Below are positions 1 to 37,333 of a stretch of 64,000 bases of DNA, in pieces; position 1 is the stretch's first letter; each line of letters starts with the position of its first letter. The notes below the pieces were generated by a model. That model was not told the DNA's origin, searched no databases, and saw only the letters and a program-made list of their open reading frames with translations. Source of the DNA: Streptomyces pacificus. GTDB taxonomy: Bacteria; Actinomycetota; Actinomycetes; Streptomycetales; Streptomycetaceae. Location of the stretch: the NCBI RefSeq assembly GCF_011766325.1, contig NZ_BLLG01000002.1:1-64000 (forward strand), written 5' to 3'. Position numbers and translations under genes: made by a program.

Positions 1-1554
<1,554 letters not shown>

Positions 1555-1687
1555 TCATCAGCTCCGTCGTCCGCAGTCATCCGACCGCCATTGCAGCAGC
1601 CGCGGCAGTAGCGTTTTCCTCAGAGAAACGGCAGCGGACAGGCGGCCGGGGGCTGTCCGTGCGGGACGACCCGGCCGCCGGCCCGTG

Positions 1688-28885
<27,198 letters not shown>

Positions 28886-29303
28886 CTCTCAACCCATCTC
28901 GACAGGCGACGGCGATGTGCTGCAAAGTCTCCTCGGGCAGGGGCTGGCATCCCCCTAGTGCGTGTGGCGAAAGTCCCTCCCGGGCGGCAGGGCCCCGCGG
29001 GCAGGTCCGCCGAATCACCGGTTCGCCCGGCTGCATCCATGTGCCTCCGGTTTCGGGGATGGTCTGCGGGCTGCGGGCTGCGGGCTGCGGGCTGCGGGCT
29101 GCGGGCTGCGGGCTGCGGCCACGCGTACCGGACGCCGCCGGCCCGGACCCGGCGGCCGGGCGGAGCCGGCTTCGTCACCCGCTCCCGTACCCCGGCAGCG
29201 CGGGCCCGGGGGAGCCGGGCCCGCGCCGGGTGACGGAGGCGCGCGGACGGAGGCACGCGGACGGAGGCACGCGGACGGAGGCACGCGGACGGACGGACGC
29301 GGC
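28886..29303. repeat. Gap between P450 and PKS genes with two short tandem-repeat tracts
   Basis: This 418-base gap holds no credible gene. At 29065-29120 there are seven perfect copies and one imperfect copy of the 7-mer TGCGGGC. At 29241-29296 a 14-mer close to ACGCGGACGGAGGC is repeated almost four times, ending 8 bases before the P450 stop. The tracts break the ccr-P450-PKS run, so the PKS gene may have its own promoter here; I could not identify one. Confidence 0.8.
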
Positions 29304-30530
29304 TCACCAGGTGACGGGCAGCTCCCGCAGGCTGTAGACGACGGCCCCGTCCCGGAAGCGCAGTTCGTGCGCGGGCTTGGCGAGCCTCATCGTCGGGATG
29401 CGGGTGATCAGAGTGAGGACCGCGACCTGCAGTTCCACGCGGGAGAGGAACTTCGCGACGCAGCTGTGCACTCCATGGCCGAAGGCCAGCGGGGTGCTGT
29501 CCTTGCGAGTGATGTCGAGCCGGTCCGCGTCGGCGTAGACGCTCTCGTCGCGATCGGCCGAGGAGAGCAGGGCGATGACGCCTTCGCCCGCCTTGATCAG
29601 CTGGCCGGCGATCTCCACGTCCTCCTTGGCGACCCGTCCGACCCCGCACTGCATGACGTTCTGATGGCGCAGCAGTTCCTCCACCGCACCGACCACCAGG
29701 TCCGGGTTCTCCCGCAGCTTGACCAGCTGGTCGGGGTGCTCCAGCAGCGCGAGAACGCCCAGGGCGATGGAGCTGGCGGTGGTGTCGTAGCCTGCCGACA
29801 GCAGCATCATGCCGATGACCACGGCCTCTTCGCGCCTGATCTCGCCGGTCTTGACCTGGTTCTCGATCAGGAGGCCGAGCACGTCGTCGGCGGGCTCGCG
29901 CTCCTTCCGCGTCACCAGCTTGGTGAGGTAGCCGAAGAGGGCCCCGGCGGCGGCGTTGCGATGGGCCTGGCTGGAGGTGGACTCGACGAGGGTGCCGATC
30001 CACCGGCCGAAGGCGAGCCGGTCCTTGTAGGGGACGCCGAGCAGTTCGCACACCACCGTGAGCGGGATCGGCCGGGCGAAGCCGGTGACCAGGTCCGCGG
30101 ACCGCGGGCCGGCCAGCAGTGCGTCGATGCGTTCGTCCACCAGCTTCTGCACAGCGGGCCGGATGCTCTCGGCCTTCTTCTTGGTGAACATGCTCATGAT
30201 CATGCGCCGGTAGCGGGTGTGCTCCGGCGGGTCGACGGCGACGAAGGCGCCGGGCTGCGGGTCGACCGGGAAGAGGTAGCGGGGGTAGCCGGGATTCCTC
30301 ACCTCGGCGCTGAAGCGCGGGTCCGCCAGCAGGGCGCGCACGTCGGCGTAGCGGCTGACGACCCAGGCGATGTCGCCGGCCGGGGTCTCCACCCTGCGGA
30401 CGGGTTCCTCCTCGCGCAGGCGCCGGTACTCGCCGGGCAGGTCCAGCGGCAGGCGGGGATCGCGCGGGGAGGGGAAGGGGGGGAGGGGGGGGAAGGGGCA
30501 CCCACCCGGTACGGCTGCTGTGTCGTTCAT
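29304..30530 (-). CDS. Cytochrome P450, CYP105-like, probable polyene tailoring oxidase
   Basis: A 408-residue soluble bacterial P450. It has AGYDTT of the oxygen-binding I helix (246-251), the ExxR pair in EELLR (284-288) and the heme ligand Cys357 in FGHGVHSCVA. The usual CLG after the cysteine is CVA, a conservative oddity. The C-terminal ending LRELPVTW and the overall pattern resemble CYP105 enzymes, the family of NysN, AmphN and PimG, which oxidise the branch methyl of polyene macrolides to a carboxyl group. Here that methyl would come from module 3 of the adjacent synthase. The start codon overlaps the ccr stop (ATGA), so the two genes are translationally coupled. No ferredoxin gene is adjacent. 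The alternative role, a hydroxylase like NysL or AmphL, cannot be excluded from sequence alone. Confidence 0.9.
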   Translation of the reverse strand: MNDTAAVPGGCPFPPLPPFPSPRDPRLPLDLPGEYRRLREEEPVRRVETPAGDIAWVVSRYADVRALLADPRFSAEVRNPGYPRYLFPVDPQPGAFVAVDPPEHTRYRRMIMSMFTKKKAESIRPAVQKLVDERIDALLAGPRSADLVTGFARPIPLTVVCELLGVPYKDRLAFGRWIGTLVESTSSQAHRNAAAGALFGYLTKLVTRKEREPADDVLGLLIENQVKTGEIRREEAVVIGMMLLSAGYDTTASSIALGVLALLEHPDQLVKLRENPDLVVGAVEELLRHQNVMQCGVGRVAKEDVEIAGQLIKAGEGVIALLSSADRDESVYADADRLDITRKDSTPLAFGHGVHSCVAKFLSRVELQVAVLTLITRIPTMRLAKPAHELRFRDGAVVYSLRELPVTW

Positions 30531-31867
30531 GCTAAGGAGGCCCCGTCCTCGGAGGTCCGGAACCGGTTGATGGCCTCCAGGTTGCGCCTCCGCAGGCCGT
30601 GGTCGCGCACGCCGAGCCCCTCGGCGGGGGCGAGGCACAGCACCCCGACCTTGCCCTGGTGCACATTGCGGTGCACGTCGTAGGCGGCTCTGCCGGTCTC
30701 CTCCAGCGGGTACACCCGGGACAGCGTCGGATGGATCCGCCCCTGGGCGACGAGCCGGTTCGCCTCCCATGCCTCGCGGTAGTTGGCGAAGTGGGTGCCG
30801 ATGACCCGTTTGAGGTGCATCCACAGATATCTGTTGTCGTACTGATGGAGATAGCCGCTGGTGGAGGCGCAGGTGACGATGGTGCCGCCGCGCCGGGCGA
30901 CGAACACGCTGGCCCCGAAGGTCTCCCGTCCGGGGTGCTCGAAGACGATGTCCGGATCCTGACCGCCGGTCAGTTCGCGGATCCTCGCACCGAACCGCTT
31001 CCACTCCCCGGGGTCCTGGGTGTGTTCGTCCCGCCAGAACCGGAACCCCTCGGCCGACCGGTCGATGACCAGCTCGGCGCCGGCGCTGCGGACGGCGTCA
31101 GCCTTCCTCGCCGAGGAGACCACGCACACCGGAGTGGCGCCGCCGTTGAGGGCGAGCTGCGTGGCGTAGGAGCCGAGCCCGCCGGAGGCGCCCCAGATGA
31201 GGACGGTGTCCCCCTGCTTCATGTGCGCACCGTTGGCGGAGACGAGCTGCCGGTAGGCGGTCGAGTTGACCAGCCCGGGTGCCGCCGCCTCCTCCCAGGT
31301 GAGGTGTTCCGGCTTGGGCATCAGCTGGTTGGCCTTGACCAGGGCGAGTTCGGCGAGGCCGCCGAAGTTCGTCTCGAAGCCCCAGATGCGCTGGTGCGGG
31401 TCGAGCATGGTGTCGCCGTGGCCGTCGGGATGCTGCAGGTCGACATCGAGGCAGTGCGCCACCACCCGGTCGCCCGGCTGCCACACCGTCACTCCGGCGC
31501 CGACCCGCAGGACGACTCCGGCGAGGTCGGAGCCGAGCACATGGTGGGGCAGGTCGTGCTTGCCGCCGAGGCGCCGCAGAAAGGTGAAGGTGGAGAGCGG
31601 CTCGAAGATCGAGGACCACACCGTGTTGTAGTTGACCGAGGACGCCATCACGGCGACCAGCGCCTCGCCCGGTCCGACCTCGGGCGTTCTCGTCTCCCGG
31701 ACGCGCAAGGAGGCGCGCGGGTCCTTGTCCCGTGACTCCAGCCCCTCGAACATGCCGACGTCCTCGCGGTGCACAGCCACCCCGAGATAGGTGTCCGGCA
31801 CCCGCAGTGCTGCGAAATCCCCCGATCCCGCGTCCTCGGATTCGATGGCGCTCAGGATCTCGCTCAT
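30527..31867 (-). CDS. ccr: Crotonyl-CoA carboxylase/reductase
   Basis: A 446-residue medium-chain reductase that converts crotonyl-CoA, NADPH and CO2 to (2S)-ethylmalonyl-CoA, or to butyryl-CoA without CO2. The nucleotide fold has GASGGLGSYA near 226-235. The residues reported to hold CO2 in carboxylating members are all present: Asn81 in NYNTVW, Phe164 and Glu165 in GFETNFGG, and His359 in GTHFANYREA. A carboxylating role is therefore likely. ATG at 31867 follows GAGGAGAG. The gene heads the ccr-P450 pair (4-base stop-start overlap) upstream of the giant synthase. A rare TTA leucine codon lies at 30533-30535, two codons before the stop, which implies dependence on the bldA tRNA. None of the six visible acyltransferases looks ethylmalonyl-specific, so the product should be used as extender, or as butyryl starter, by modules outside the window. 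Confidence 0.95.
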   Translation of the reverse strand: MSEILSAIESEDAGSGDFAALRVPDTYLGVAVHREDVGMFEGLESRDKDPRASLRVRETRTPEVGPGEALVAVMASSVNYNTVWSSIFEPLSTFTFLRRLGGKHDLPHHVLGSDLAGVVLRVGAGVTVWQPGDRVVAHCLDVDLQHPDGHGDTMLDPHQRIWGFETNFGGLAELALVKANQLMPKPEHLTWEEAAAPGLVNSTAYRQLVSANGAHMKQGDTVLIWGASGGLGSYATQLALNGGATPVCVVSSARKADAVRSAGAELVIDRSAEGFRFWRDEHTQDPGEWKRFGARIRELTGGQDPDIVFEHPGRETFGASVFVARRGGTIVTCASTSGYLHQYDNRYLWMHLKRVIGTHFANYREAWEANRLVAQGRIHPTLSRVYPLEETGRAAYDVHRNVHQGKVGVLCLAPAEGLGVRDHGLRRRNLEAINRFRTSEDGASLA

Positions 31868-32243
31868 CCGGGCTCTCCTCACGATGGCCTCAGGGTCTGC
31901 CAGTCACCGTAGGAGCCGAGGCACTAGGGATTCTGCGAGTCCTTGCCGGTGCCCGGGTCCGTGGCGCGATCCCGCGCACGGCCGCGACGGCCGGCCCGTG
32001 GTCTCCGCCGCTCCACCCGCACCACCGGTCGGCCGGCCCACCGCACCACCGGTCGGCCGGCCCACCGCACCACCGGTCGGCCGGCCCACCGCACCACCGG
32101 TCGGCCGGCCCACCGCACCGCCGGTCGGCCGGCCGTCTCTCGGCGGCGCGACCGGGACCGGGGAAGTCTAGTGATCCCCACGCCCCGGGTGAGGTCTGCT
32201 GGGCGCGCAAGACGTGTGGACCCGGAACCTTGGGGAGTGCCGT
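31868..32243. promoter_or_regulatory. Divergent intergenic region between ccr and ABC exporter genes
   Basis: This 376-base gap must hold promoters for the ccr-P450 unit and for the exporter pair. It contains the 24-base tandem repeat at 32021-32134. I see no clear -35/-10 pair. Confidence 0.5.
32021..32134. repeat. 24-bp tandem repeat, 4.75 copies
   Basis: Four units begin at 32021, 32045, 32069 and 32093, then comes a partial unit at 32117-32134 with one change. Each unit contains CCGGTCGGCCGGCC. The period is a multiple of three, but I find no convincing gene through it. The stacked CGGCCG palindromes could fold or bind a repeated regulator. Confidence 0.92.
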
Positions 32244-33971
32244 GTGCTGATCGGATTCCTGAACACCCAGATGCGGCCCTATCGCCGGGGTCTGTCGGCG
32301 CTGGTGGTGCTGCAACTGGTGCAGACCTCGGCCTCCCTGCTGCTGCCCACCCTGAACGCCGCCGTCATCGACCACGGCATCCTGCAGGGCGACGTGGAGT
32401 ACATCGCCTCCGTCGGCGCGCTGATGCTGGGCGTCGCCGTGATCCAGATCCTCACCGCGTCCGGCGCCGTGGTACTCGCCGCCCGCTGCGCCGCGCGCCT
32501 CGGACGCGACCTGCGCCGCCGGGTCTTCCGCAGGGTGCTCGCCCTGTCGGCGCGCGAGGTCGGCGATCTCGGTGCGCCGTCGCTCCTCAACCGCACCGTC
32601 AACGACGTCCAGCAGGTGCAGAACATCGTGCTGACGACGGCGGACGTGGCGGTGCCCGCGGTCGTCATGTGCCTGGGCGGTATCGTGCTCGCGGTCTTCC
32701 AGGACGTCGCGGTGTCCCTGGTCATCGTCGTTCTCGTGGTCGTCGTGATCGCCGCTCTCGCGGTGACGCTGGGCCGGCTCGGCCCGCTCTACACCCGCAT
32801 GCAGAGGTCCGTCGACCGGATCGGCCATCTCCTGCGCGAACGGATCAGCGGGGTGCGGGTGATCAGGGCGTTCGTCCGCGACGATCACGAACGCGCCCGC
32901 TTCGACCGCACCAACGCCGAGTTGTCCGAGGCGGCGCTGCGGGTGGGCCGGATCATGGCCGGCATGCCGGTGATGGTGACGATCGTGATGAACATCCTCA
33001 CCGTGGTGATCATCTGGATCTCCGGTCGGCGGATCGACGACGGCGAGATGCCGCTGGGCGCGCTGACCGCGCTGCTCACCTACGTCACCTTGATCATCGT
33101 CTCGATCATCATGGCGGTGATGGTGTTCTCCGAGGGCTCACGCGCGGCCGTCTCCGCCGGGCGTATCCAGCAGGTGCTGGACACCCGGACGAGCGTCCCG
33201 GCGCCCCGGCGCCCGGTGCGCGCCCTGGCCGCCCCCGGCGAGGTGGAACTGCGGGGCGCCACCTTCGGCTACCCCGGAGCGGAGAAGCCCGTACTGCGCG
33301 ACGTCGACCTCGCCGTCCGGCCGGGACAGACCGTGGCGATCCTCGGCAGCACCGGCAGCGGCAAGTCGACCCTGCTCAACCTGGTGCTGCGGCTGTACGA
33401 CGTCACCGCAGGCACTGTCCGGGTCCATGGCGTCGACGCGCGCGACATCGACCCCGCCCTGCTGTCCCGGACCGTCGGCCATGTACCCCAGCGGCCGCAT
33501 CTGTTCAGCGGAACCGTGGCCTCGAACCTGCGCTTCGGCCGCCCGGACGCCACGGACGCCGAACTGTGGCAGGCGCTGGAGGTCGCGCAGGCACGCGAGT
33601 TCGTCGACCGGATCGGGCTGGACGCACCCGTGGCGCAGGGGGGGGCGAACCTGTCCGGCGGCCAGCGTCAGCGCCTGGCGATCGCACGGACCCTGGTGCG
33701 GCGCCCGGCCGTCTATCTGCTGGACGACTGCTTCTCCGCCCTCGACCACGGTACCGAGGCGCGGTTGCGGGCCGCGCTGGCGTCCGAACTGTCCGGCGCG
33801 ACGGTGCTCCTGGTGACGCAGCGGGTCGAGGCGGCCGAGAACGCCGATCACGTCCTGCTGCTCGACGACGGTCGGGTGATCGGTTCCGGCACGCCCGACC
33901 GGCTGTCGCGGGACAACCCCGTCTACCGGGAGATCGCCCTCTCCCAGCCCGTCCACCAGGAGGTCAGATGA
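32244..33971 (+). CDS. ABC exporter half-transporter, degenerate-site subunit (NysH/NysG, PimA/PimB-like)
   Basis: A 575-residue protein with an N-terminal membrane domain (about six helices, residues 1-320) fused to an ATPase domain. Walker A is GSTGSGKST near 368 and the signature is a canonical LSGGQRQ near 470. Walker B ends LLDDC: the catalytic glutamate is aspartate. The switch histidine is also replaced (LLVTQRV where IAHRL is usual). Such a subunit does not hydrolyse ATP well at its own site and normally pairs with a second subunit. The next gene overlaps it by ATGA and supplies the complementary half. I chose GTG at 32244 because GGGGAG lies 6 bases upstream; a GTG at 32214 would add ten residues. 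Paired exporters of this type occur in nystatin, amphotericin and pimaricin clusters, so polyene export is the likely job. Confidence 0.92.
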   Translation: MLIGFLNTQMRPYRRGLSALVVLQLVQTSASLLLPTLNAAVIDHGILQGDVEYIASVGALMLGVAVIQILTASGAVVLAARCAARLGRDLRRRVFRRVLALSAREVGDLGAPSLLNRTVNDVQQVQNIVLTTADVAVPAVVMCLGGIVLAVFQDVAVSLVIVVLVVVVIAALAVTLGRLGPLYTRMQRSVDRIGHLLRERISGVRVIRAFVRDDHERARFDRTNAELSEAALRVGRIMAGMPVMVTIVMNILTVVIIWISGRRIDDGEMPLGALTALLTYVTLIIVSIIMAVMVFSEGSRAAVSAGRIQQVLDTRTSVPAPRRPVRALAAPGEVELRGATFGYPGAEKPVLRDVDLAVRPGQTVAILGSTGSGKSTLLNLVLRLYDVTAGTVRVHGVDARDIDPALLSRTVGHVPQRPHLFSGTVASNLRFGRPDATDAELWQALEVAQAREFVDRIGLDAPVAQGGANLSGGQRQRLAIARTLVRRPAVYLLDDCFSALDHGTEARLRAALASELSGATVLLVTQRVEAAENADHVLLLDDGRVIGSGTPDRLSRDNPVYREIALSQPVHQEVR

Positions 33972-35869
33972 GCGCCCCGGCCCGTGCGGCACTCGCGCCG
34001 GCCGCACCGGCCCCGAAACCCCCCTCCACCACCGGGCGCGTGCTGGGCCTGCTCCTGCCCCATCGGGCCAGGCTCGTCCCGATGGCGCTCCTCGGCGCCG
34101 CCTCGATCGCACTGAACCTGCTCGGCCCCCTGCTGCTGGGACGCGCCACCGACCTGATCTTCGCCGGGCTCGTGGGCCGCTCGCTGCCCGCCGGCGCGAC
34201 GCCGCACGAGGTGCTGGAGCATCTGCGCGCCGAGGGCAAGGGGACGCTCGCGAACGTCATCAGCACCGTCGACGTCGTCCCCGGCCGTGGCGTGGACATG
34301 CGGGAGCTCGCCGTGCTGCTGGCGGTCGTCGTCGTCCTGTACCTGGTGGGTTCGCTGTGCATGCTGGGTCAGGGGCGGCTCGCCGCGGTGGTGGTGCAGC
34401 GGGCGGTGCACCGGTTGCGCGCGGACGTCGAGGCCAAGCTGGCCCGCCTGCCGATGAGCTATTTCGACGCCAACCCGCGCGGTGAGGTGCTCAGCCGTGT
34501 CACCAACGACGTCGACAACCTCCAGCGCACCCTGCAGCAGACCATCGGCCAGGTGGTCAACTCGGTCCTCTCGGCCGTCGGTGTGCTGGCCGTCATGCTG
34601 ATGATCTCCGTCGAGCTGTCGGTGATCGTCCTGGTCAGCGTGCCTGTGGCAGTGGCGCTCGCGGCCCTGATCGGCAAGCGGGCCTGGCCCCGTGTCCAGC
34701 AGCAGTGGAAGAGCACCGGCGAGCTGAGCGCCCATGTCGAGGAGATCTACAGCGGTCACTCCCTGGTGACCGCCTTCGGCCGCCGGGAACTCGCCGAGGA
34801 GCGCTTCGACGAGCACAACGAGGCGATGTGCCACTCCGGTCACCGCGCCCAGGCGGTCTCCGGTCTCGTCGCGCCCGCGACCCGCTTCGTGCTGGACCTC
34901 AACTACGTGCTGGTGGCGGTGGTGGGCGCGCTGCGCGTCGCCTCGGGCACCATGACCATCGGGGGCGTGCAGGCGTTCATCCAGTACTCGGGCATGTTCG
35001 GCCGCCCGATCGTCGACGTGGCGAGCTTCTCCGCCCAGCTCCAGTCCGGCATCGCCTCCGCCCACCGGGTGTTCGAGCTCCTCGACGAGCCCGAGGAGCC
35101 GCCCGCCCCGGCCGTGCCCGAGCGCCTGTCCGCGGTCCGGGGCCATGTCGAGTTCTCGAACGTCTCGTTCCGCTATCTGCCGGACGAGCCGCTGATGGAA
35201 GGGCTGTCACTCACGGCGGAGCCGGGCCGGCTGGTGGCGATCGTCGGCCCCACCGGGGCGGGCAAGACGACGCTGGGCAACCTGCTGCTGCGCTTCTACG
35301 ATCCCGACGGGGGCCGCATCCTCCTGGACGGTGTCGACACCACCGCCATGACCCGTGAGGACCTGCGCTCCCGCATAGGCCTGGTGTCGCAGGACACCTG
35401 GCTGTTCCACGGCACCATCGCGGAGAACATCGCGTACGGGCGCCCGGGCGCCACCCGCGAGGAGATCGTGGCCGCCGCCCGCGCCATGTGCGTGGACAGG
35501 TTCGTCCGCGCTCTTCCCGACGGCTACGACACCGTCCTCGACGACGACCACGGCGGCCTGAGCGCCGGAGAGAAGCAGCTGATCACGCTGGCACGCGCGT
35601 TTCTCGCACAACCCGCGATCCTGGTCCTCGACGAGGCCACGTCCTCGGTCGACACGCGCACCGAGGCGTTGATCCAGCAGGCCATGGTGTCGCTGCGGGC
35701 CGGCCGTACGAGTTTCGTGATCGCGCACCGGCTGTCCACCGTCCGCAACGCCGACCTGATCGTCGTCATGGACGGAGGCGACGTGGTGGAACGCGGCACC
35801 CACACGGAACTCCTCGCCCGCGGCGGCTTCTACGCCCGGCTCCTCCACCACCGGCTCGACACACCGTAG
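33968..35869 (+). CDS. ABC exporter half-transporter, catalytic subunit (NysG/NysH, PimB/PimA-like)
   Basis: A 633-residue partner of the preceding subunit, with a membrane domain to about residue 360 and an ATPase domain after it. Walker A is GPTGAGKTT near 427, Walker B is ILVLDEATSS with the catalytic Glu near 556, and the switch histidine is present in VIAHRLSTV. The signature, however, is LSAGEKQ instead of LSGGQ. In heterodimeric exporters of the TM287/288 type one of the two ATP sites is built from the variant Walker B of one subunit and the variant signature of the other; these two genes fit that arrangement exactly. An unusually long loop (about 60 residues) lies between the first two membrane helices. 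The start ATG overlaps the previous stop. A strong hairpin lies downstream. Confidence 0.93.
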   Translation: MSAPARAALAPAAPAPKPPSTTGRVLGLLLPHRARLVPMALLGAASIALNLLGPLLLGRATDLIFAGLVGRSLPAGATPHEVLEHLRAEGKGTLANVISTVDVVPGRGVDMRELAVLLAVVVVLYLVGSLCMLGQGRLAAVVVQRAVHRLRADVEAKLARLPMSYFDANPRGEVLSRVTNDVDNLQRTLQQTIGQVVNSVLSAVGVLAVMLMISVELSVIVLVSVPVAVALAALIGKRAWPRVQQQWKSTGELSAHVEEIYSGHSLVTAFGRRELAEERFDEHNEAMCHSGHRAQAVSGLVAPATRFVLDLNYVLVAVVGALRVASGTMTIGGVQAFIQYSGMFGRPIVDVASFSAQLQSGIASAHRVFELLDEPEEPPAPAVPERLSAVRGHVEFSNVSFRYLPDEPLMEGLSLTAEPGRLVAIVGPTGAGKTTLGNLLLRFYDPDGGRILLDGVDTTAMTREDLRSRIGLVSQDTWLFHGTIAENIAYGRPGATREEIVAAARAMCVDRFVRALPDGYDTVLDDDHGGLSAGEKQLITLARAFLAQPAILVLDEATSSVDTRTEALIQQAMVSLRAGRTSFVIAHRLSTVRNADLIVVMDGGDVVERGTHTELLARGGFYARLLHHRLDTP

Positions 35870-35941
35870 CGGTCCCGCCGCGCGGCACACCGGCGGGGAG
35901 TGGGGCGGGGCGCCCACGGGGGACGGCGCGGGCGGCGGCGA

Positions 35942-35970
35942 GCGGGGCACGCACCGGGTGCGTGCCCCGC
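35942..35970. terminator. Perfect 13-bp hairpin between exporter and gmd genes
   Basis: GCGGGGCACGCAC pairs perfectly with its complement across a CGG loop. It sits 73 bases after the exporter stop, between convergent genes, and can serve both. The rest of the 364-base gap (35870-36233) shows no credible gene. Confidence 0.8.
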
Positions 35971-36233
35971 ATCGGGATGCCGCGGGCCGGTCGCGTCGCG
36001 CCGGGTGGTGCATCCGTCCACATACGCGGAAGGCGCAGCCGGCCACCGCATCGACTCGCCCCGAAGCGGCCGGAGAGAGACCGACGGCAGACCGGCCGAG
36101 CATGCCCGGGGAGCAGCGAACCCGCCCGCGGCGGCACCGGCGCGCCGCATGCCGGAACACGTCGGGCACGCTCGTCCACGGCACGGGGCGGGACACGGCC
36201 CGCGGGCCGCTCCGGGCCGCTGCGGGGGCGGGC

Positions 36234-37265
36234 CTACCAGCTGGCGGCCGCCAGCAGGTCGCCGTACTCGTGCTCGGTGGCGACGTGCTTGAGATCGGCG
36301 TCCACCATCATCCGCATCAGCGAGGCGAAGTCGACCTCGGGCTTCCAGCCCAGCTCCTCGCGGACCCGGGTGGTGTCCGCGCACAGGATCTCCACCTCTG
36401 CGGGGCGCACCAGGGCCGGGTCGATGTAGACGTGGTCCCGCCAGTCGAGCCCGACGTGCTCGAAGGCGGCGCTCATGGCATCGCGCACCGAGTGCATTCT
36501 GCCGGTGCCCACGACGTAGTCGCCGGGCCGGTCCTGCTGCAGCATCAGGTGCATGGCCCGTACGTAGTCGCCGGCGAATCCCCAGTCGCGGAGCGCGTCG
36601 ATATTGCCGAGCGCGAGCTTGTCCTGGAGTCCCAGCTTGATCCGGGCGACGCCGAGGGAGATCTTGCGGGTCACGAACTCGGACCCGCGGCGCGGGGATT
36701 CGTGGTTGAACAGGATACCGCCGACGGCGTACATGCCGAACGACTCGCGGTAGTTGCGGGTGATGAAGTGGCCGTACGCCTTGGCGACACCGTAGGGGCT
36801 GCGGGGGTGGAAGACGGTCGACTCGCGCTGCGGGGTCTCGGCGGCCTTGCCGAACATCTCCGAGGACGACGCCTGGTAGAAGCGGATCTGCTTCCCGGTG
36901 GCGTACCGCGAGTTGGAGAGGCCCGAGACCATCCGGATCGCCTCCAGCATGCGCAGCACGCCCATGGCGTTGACCTCGGTGACGAGTTCGGCCTGCTGCC
37001 ACGACATCGGCACGAAGGAGATGGCGCCGAGGTTGTAGACCTCGTCGGGCTGGACGAGGTCCACGGCCGACACCAGGGAGGCCTGATCCATCAAGTCGCC
37101 GTCGACGAAGGACAGTTCGGACACAAGCCGGGAAACCCGCATCTTGTGCGGGTTGGCCTGGCCTCGCATCAGTCCCCACACCTGATAGCCTTCCCTGATC
37201 AGGTGCTCTGCGAGATACGACCCGTCCTGCCCGGTGATTCCGGTGATCAGCGCGCGCTTGGTCAT
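36234..37265 (-). CDS. gmd: GDP-mannose 4,6-dehydratase
   Basis: A 343-residue extended short-chain dehydrogenase that turns GDP-mannose into GDP-4-keto-6-deoxymannose, the first committed step to GDP-mycosamine. The NADP-binding motif is GITGQDG (9-15), followed by SSSEMFG near 133-139 and the catalytic pair Tyr158/Lys162 in SPYGVAK. Length and motifs match the family over the full protein. It corresponds to NysDIII, AmphDIII and PimJ, so the polyene should carry mycosamine. The aminotransferase and glycosyltransferase for that sugar are not in this window. It lies 68 bases downstream of the thioesterase gene on the same strand and converges on the exporter genes. Confidence 0.95.
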   Translation of the reverse strand: MTKRALITGITGQDGSYLAEHLIREGYQVWGLMRGQANPHKMRVSRLVSELSFVDGDLMDQASLVSAVDLVQPDEVYNLGAISFVPMSWQQAELVTEVNAMGVLRMLEAIRMVSGLSNSRYATGKQIRFYQASSSEMFGKAAETPQRESTVFHPRSPYGVAKAYGHFITRNYRESFGMYAVGGILFNHESPRRGSEFVTRKISLGVARIKLGLQDKLALGNIDALRDWGFAGDYVRAMHLMLQQDRPGDYVVGTGRMHSVRDAMSAAFEHVGLDWRDHVYIDPALVRPAEVEILCADTTRVREELGWKPEVDFASLMRMMVDADLKHVATEHEYGDLLAAASW

Positions 37266-37333
37266 CCCGTCTCCTCGTCATCGCCGGAAGGTCCGCGACG
37301 GGACGGACCCGTAACTGCCGTCACCATAGAGTT

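Noticed and set aside
29065..29120. 7-mer tract considered as a transcription terminator
   Set aside because: TGCGGGC units are direct, not inverted, repeats and cannot form a stable hairpin on their own.
32021..32134. Tandem repeat considered as a CRISPR array or coding repeat
   Set aside because: The units touch without spacers, there are no cas genes nearby, and no frame through it gives a credible protein.
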